From Vreelandella aquamarina (GTDB lineage: Bacteria; Pseudomonadota; Gammaproteobacteria; Pseudomonadales; Halomonadaceae), in the NCBI RefSeq assembly GCF_900110265.1, contig NZ_FODB01000040.1, forward strand, positions 1 to 37,330: a DNA stretch of 37,330 bases. Direction: 5' to 3'. The notes under the pieces were generated by a model. It ran no database searches and was not told the origin of the DNA. It saw nothing but the letters and a program-made list of their open reading frames with translations. Below, piece by piece: positions 34,394-37,330 of the stretch. A program made the position numbers and the translations under genes. Position 1 is the first letter of the stretch. Every line of letters starts with the position of its first letter.

Positions 34394-35266
34394 ATGAAAA
34401 CACCCAAACGATTACAGCCCTTGGTCGATGACGGCCTGATCGATGAGGTGCTGATGCAGTTGATGAGCGGCAAGGAAGCGCAGGTGTATGTGGTGCGCTG
34501 CGGCGGCGACACACGCTGTGCCAAAGTATTCAAGGAAGCCAAGCAGCGCAGTTTCAAGCAAGCGGTGCAATACCAGGAAGGGCGTAAAGAGCGTAACAGC
34601 CGCCGAGCGAGGGCCATGGCCAAGAAAACCCGCTACGGCCAGAAAGAGCAGGAGCAGGCGTGGCTCACCGCCGAGGTGGATGCGCTGTATCGCTTAGCCG
34701 CAGCTGATGTTCGTGTGCCAAAGCCCTATGGCTTTGTGGATGGCGTGCTGCTGATGGAGATGATCACCGACGCCGAAGGCGATGTAGCACCGCGCTTAGA
34801 CGATGTTACCCTGACCGAAGAGCAAGCCTTACGCTATCACGCCAAAGTGATCCAGGACGTGGTGAAAATGCTCTGCGCGGGTCTGATTCACGGTGACCTA
34901 TCTGAGTTCAACGTGCTGGTCGATGCCGATGGCCCAGTCATTATCGACTTGCCCCAAGCGGTAGACGCGGCCGGTAATAACAGCGCCGCCGCCATGCTGG
35001 AGCGCGATGTCGATAACATGCGCGCTTATTTTGGTCGCTTTGCCCCCGAGCTGCTCACTACTCACTACGGCAAGGAAATGTGGGCGCTTTATGAAGCGGG
35101 CGAGCTGCACCCCGATAGCAAACTCACCGGCCACTTCGAGTTTGATAGCCACATTGCCAACGTGGATGAGCTGATGGAAGTCATCGACGACGCCAAAGAG
35201 GAAGAAGCTGAGCGTCAGGCGCGCATGCGTGATGACGACGAGGATGCAAACTCACAACCATACTGA
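34394..35266 (+). CDS. RIO1-like serine/threonine protein kinase
   Basis: An atypical kinase of the RIO family. The 290 residues show a nucleotide region (LMSGKEAQVYVVRCGG, residues ~23-38), the catalytic loop LIHGDLSEFNVLV (Asp and Asn), and the metal-binding IIDLPQAV. The C-terminal tail is acidic. Bacterial members are sometimes called YmdB-like or RIO1 and their target is unknown. It follows dbpA by 48 bases and may be cotranscribed, consistent with a role in RNA or ribosome control. Confidence 0.9.
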   Translation: MKTPKRLQPLVDDGLIDEVLMQLMSGKEAQVYVVRCGGDTRCAKVFKEAKQRSFKQAVQYQEGRKERNSRRARAMAKKTRYGQKEQEQAWLTAEVDALYRLAAADVRVPKPYGFVDGVLLMEMITDAEGDVAPRLDDVTLTEEQALRYHAKVIQDVVKMLCAGLIHGDLSEFNVLVDADGPVIIDLPQAVDAAGNNSAAAMLERDVDNMRAYFGRFAPELLTTHYGKEMWALYEAGELHPDSKLTGHFEFDSHIANVDELMEVIDDAKEEEAERQARMRDDDEDANSQPY

Positions 35267-35283
35267 CTATACCCTCAATAATT

Positions 35284-35319
35284 AGGCTCTTCTTATTTTA
35301 GAAGTAATGTGAAGAGCCT
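35284..35319. terminator. Hairpin between the RIO kinase and transketolase genes
   Basis: AGGCTCTTC pairs with GAAGAGCCT around an 18-base loop and AT-rich flanks also pair (AATAATT with AATTATT). It lies between two convergent genes; the large loop makes it a moderate terminator candidate. Confidence 0.55.
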
Positions 35320-35346
35320 GATCATGAGATAATTATTAATTAAAAC

Positions 35347-37330
35347 TTAGCTAAACAGCTCATTGGCTTGTTTAACAATGTTCTCGACGGTAAAGCCGAA
35401 GTGCTTGAACAGCTCGCCAGCCGGGGCCGACTCACCAAAGGTAGTCATGCCAATCACGCGGCCATCGAGACCAACGTATTTGTACCAGTAGTCGGCATGG
35501 CCAGCTTCGATGGCAATACGCTTGGTGACGGCTTTGGGTAGCACGCTTTCGCGGTAGTCAGCGTCTTGACCATTAAAACGGTAAGCGGACGGCATGGAGA
35601 CTACGCGCACGGCTTTACCCTGCTGCTCCAGTTCGGCCGCGGCGTCCATCGCCAGAGAGACTTCGGAGCCCGTGGCAATCAGGATCAGCTCTGGGGTGCC
35701 TTCGCTATCTTTCAGCACATAGCCACCGCGCTGGATAGACGCGAGCTGGGCCTTGGTACGCTGCTGGTGGGGCAGGTTCTGGCGTGAAAGAACCAGGGCT
35801 GTCGGGCCGGAGTGGCGCTTAATCGCGGCATCCCAGGAAGCGGCGGTCTCCACGGCGTCACAGGGGCGCCACGTGTTGAGGTTCGGCGTGGTGCGCAGGC
35901 TAGTGAGCTGCTCAATCGGCTGGTGCGTCGGGCCATCTTCGCCCAGGCCAATAGAGTCGTGGGTAAACACGTAGATAGCCTGCTGACCCATCAGCGCCGC
36001 CATACGCACGGCGTTGCGCATGTACTCCATAAAGATCAGGAAGGTCGCGCCATACGGCACAAAACCGCCATGCAGGGCGATACCGTTCATCACCGCGCCC
36101 ATGCCGAATTCACGCACACCGTAGTGCAGGTAGTTGCCGCTGGCATCGTCGGGGGTGATCGCTTTCGCGCCCTTCCAGAACGTCAGATTAGATGGCGCTA
36201 AGTCAGCGCTGCCGCCGAGCAGTTCCGGCATTTGCGGGCCAATCACGTTCAGCGCTTCAAACGACGCTTTACGCGAGGCAATGCTGTCGCCTTTCTCTTG
36301 GGCCTGCTCGATCAGCGCTTCAGTCGTCAACTCCGTGGGCAGCTGCGCTTTCATGCGGCGCTTGAATTCACGTGCTTCTTCCGGGAAGGCTTCGGTGTAG
36401 CGAGCGAAGCGGCCTTCCCACTCTTGCTGGCGCGTTTTACCGGCGTCGCGGGCATCCCAGGCGGAGTAAATCGGCTCGGGGATATGGAAAGGCGCGTGCT
36501 CCCAGCCCAACTGCTTACGTGCCAGTGCCACTTCTTCGTCACCCAGCGGTGCGCCGTGAGCTTCTTCTTTGCCCTGCTTGTTGGGGGCACCAAAACCGAT
36601 AATGGTTTTGCAGATGATCAGGCTTGGCTTGTCGTCATGGCTCTTCGCCAGCTCAATGGCCGCCTTGATCTCATCAGGCTTATGGCCGTCGACGTTCGGC
36701 ACTACGTGCCAGCCGTAGGACTCAAAGCGCTTGGCCGTATCGTCGGTAAACCAGCCTTCGACTTCGCCATCGATAGAGATGCCGTTGTCGTCATAAAGAG
36801 CAATCAGTTTACCCAGCTGCTGAGTGCCTGCCAGGGACGCCGCTTCGTGGGAGATACCCTCCATCAAGCAGCCATCTCCCAAGAAGCACCAGGTGTGGTG
36901 GTCAACGATGGTGTGGCCGGGGCGGTTGAACTGCGCGGCCAGGGTTTTCTCGGCAATCGCGAAACCGACCGCGTTGGCAAAGCCTTGGCCCAGCGGGCCA
37001 GTGGTGGTTTCGATGCCAGGAGCGTAGCCGAACTCCGGGTGGCCAGCGGTGGGCGAGTGCAGCTGGCGGAAGTTTTGCAGCTGTTCCAGGCTGAGTTCGT
37101 AGCCGCTCAAGTGCAGCAGCGAGTAGAGCAGCATGGAGCCGTGGCCATTCGACAGCACGAACCGGTCGCGATCGGCCCACTTGGGGTCTTCGGGGTTGTG
37201 CTTGAGGTAGTCATTCCACAGCACCTCGGCAATATCAGCCATACCCATGGGGGCGCCAGGGTGGCCGGATTTGGCCTTCTGAACAGCATCCATGGAAAGG
37301 GCGCGAATGGCATTGGCCAGCTCAAAACGG
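35347..37330 (-). CDS. tkt: Transketolase (5' end outside the window)
   Basis: Thiamine-diphosphate enzyme of the pentose phosphate pathway that transfers two-carbon units between sugar phosphates. The visible 660 residues continue past the internal ATG at 37293 to the window edge as [20 protein letters not shown], matching the start of transketolases; the true start lies a few codons beyond 37330. Motifs: SGHPGAPMG near the start, the ThDP-binding region [18 protein letters not shown] with a DDN further on ([14 protein letters not shown]), and [20 protein letters not shown] in the pyrimidine domain. The C-terminal [19 protein letters not shown] is typical. The stop is at 35347-35349. Confidence 0.97.
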   Translation of the reverse strand, partial: RFELANAIRALSMDAVQKAKSGHPGAPMGMADIAEVLWNDYLKHNPEDPKWADRDRFVLSNGHGSMLLYSLLHLSGYELSLEQLQNFRQLHSPTAGHPEFGYAPGIETTTGPLGQGFANAVGFAIAEKTLAAQFNRPGHTIVDHHTWCFLGDGCLMEGISHEAASLAGTQQLGKLIALYDDNGISIDGEVEGWFTDDTAKRFESYGWHVVPNVDGHKPDEIKAAIELAKSHDDKPSLIICKTIIGFGAPNKQGKEEAHGAPLGDEEVALARKQLGWEHAPFHIPEPIYSAWDARDAGKTRQQEWEGRFARYTEAFPEEAREFKRRMKAQLPTELTTEALIEQAQEKGDSIASRKASFEALNVIGPQMPELLGGSADLAPSNLTFWKGAKAITPDDASGNYLHYGVREFGMGAVMNGIALHGGFVPYGATFLIFMEYMRNAVRMAALMGQQAIYVFTHDSIGLGEDGPTHQPIEQLTSLRTTPNLNTWRPCDAVETAASWDAAIKRHSGPTALVLSRQNLPHQQRTKAQLASIQRGGYVLKDSEGTPELILIATGSEVSLAMDAAAELEQQGKAVRVVSMPSAYRFNGQDADYRESVLPKAVTKRIAIEAGHADYWYKYVGLDGRVIGMTTFGESAPAGELFKHFGFTVENIVKQANELFS

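Overview
The window looks like chromosomal DNA of a moderately halophilic gammaproteobacterium, most likely Halomonas or another member of the Halomonadaceae. This rests on gene content and protein style: a 3-hydroxypropionate-type mmsA/GMC module, a DUF3008 protein, Mrp-like antiporter subunits, and a moderately high GC content. I ran no database search, so the genus is an inference. There are no rRNA or tRNA genes and no CRISPR array. No gene-free stretch exceeds about 300 bases. The longest (2695-2993, 19126-19408, 1798-2045, 29921-30131) are covered by the regulatory and repeat entries where they hold anything. In 1798-2045 and 29921-30131 I see nothing convincing.

Left part (1-13.6 kb), carbon catabolism. 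A 5'-truncated pgpA-like fragment is followed by a Sad-type succinate-semialdehyde dehydrogenase on the minus strand. Next come two decayed genes: the 3' end of an IclR regulator and an internally deleted IS630-type transposase. A forward four-gene cluster then encodes an iron-type alcohol dehydrogenase, an NCS2/SLC23-like permease, a PAS-containing sigma-54 activator and a GabD-type semialdehyde dehydrogenase. It starts with a near-perfect sigma-54 promoter (2896-2912) and two related palindromes exactly 100 bp apart, which look like enhancer sites. Together this suggests uptake and two-step oxidation of a hydroxyacid or alcohol, 4-hydroxybutyrate being my best guess. A truncated msrA separates it from a LysR / mmsA / GMC oxidoreductase module that fits conversion of 3-hydroxypropionate through malonate semialdehyde to acetyl-CoA.

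Middle (14.08-19.22 kb), a mobile element. A complete ISL3-family element of 5142 bp has 24-bp terminal inverted repeats and a perfect 8-bp target duplication (ATTATTAT). It carries its transposase plus a mercury-resistance operon: merR, a 19-bp-spacer mer promoter, merT, merP, merF, a second MerF-like gene, merA with one HMA domain, and an unlisted 44-residue membrane peptide. A 12-residue vestige of another merA start lies between the two merF genes, which points to past module exchange.

Right part (19.2-37.3 kb). A (CCCCACG)7 tandem repeat and a 9-bp-arm inverted repeat precede an SLC13-type transporter with TrkA_C domains. Then come a carboxylesterase and a tightly overlapping five-gene operon: a DUF4040/NuoK-like fusion protein, three different NuoL/M/N-like antiporter subunits (one lacking the key TM5 glutamate) and a YihY membrane protein. 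No MrpE, F or G is present, so this is not a standard Mrp complex. The rest is a PIN-PhoH ATPase, a LysR gene divergent from an unusual CDF cation transporter, a DUF3008 protein, ybaK, dbpA, a RIO kinase and the 5'-truncated (by the window) transketolase gene.
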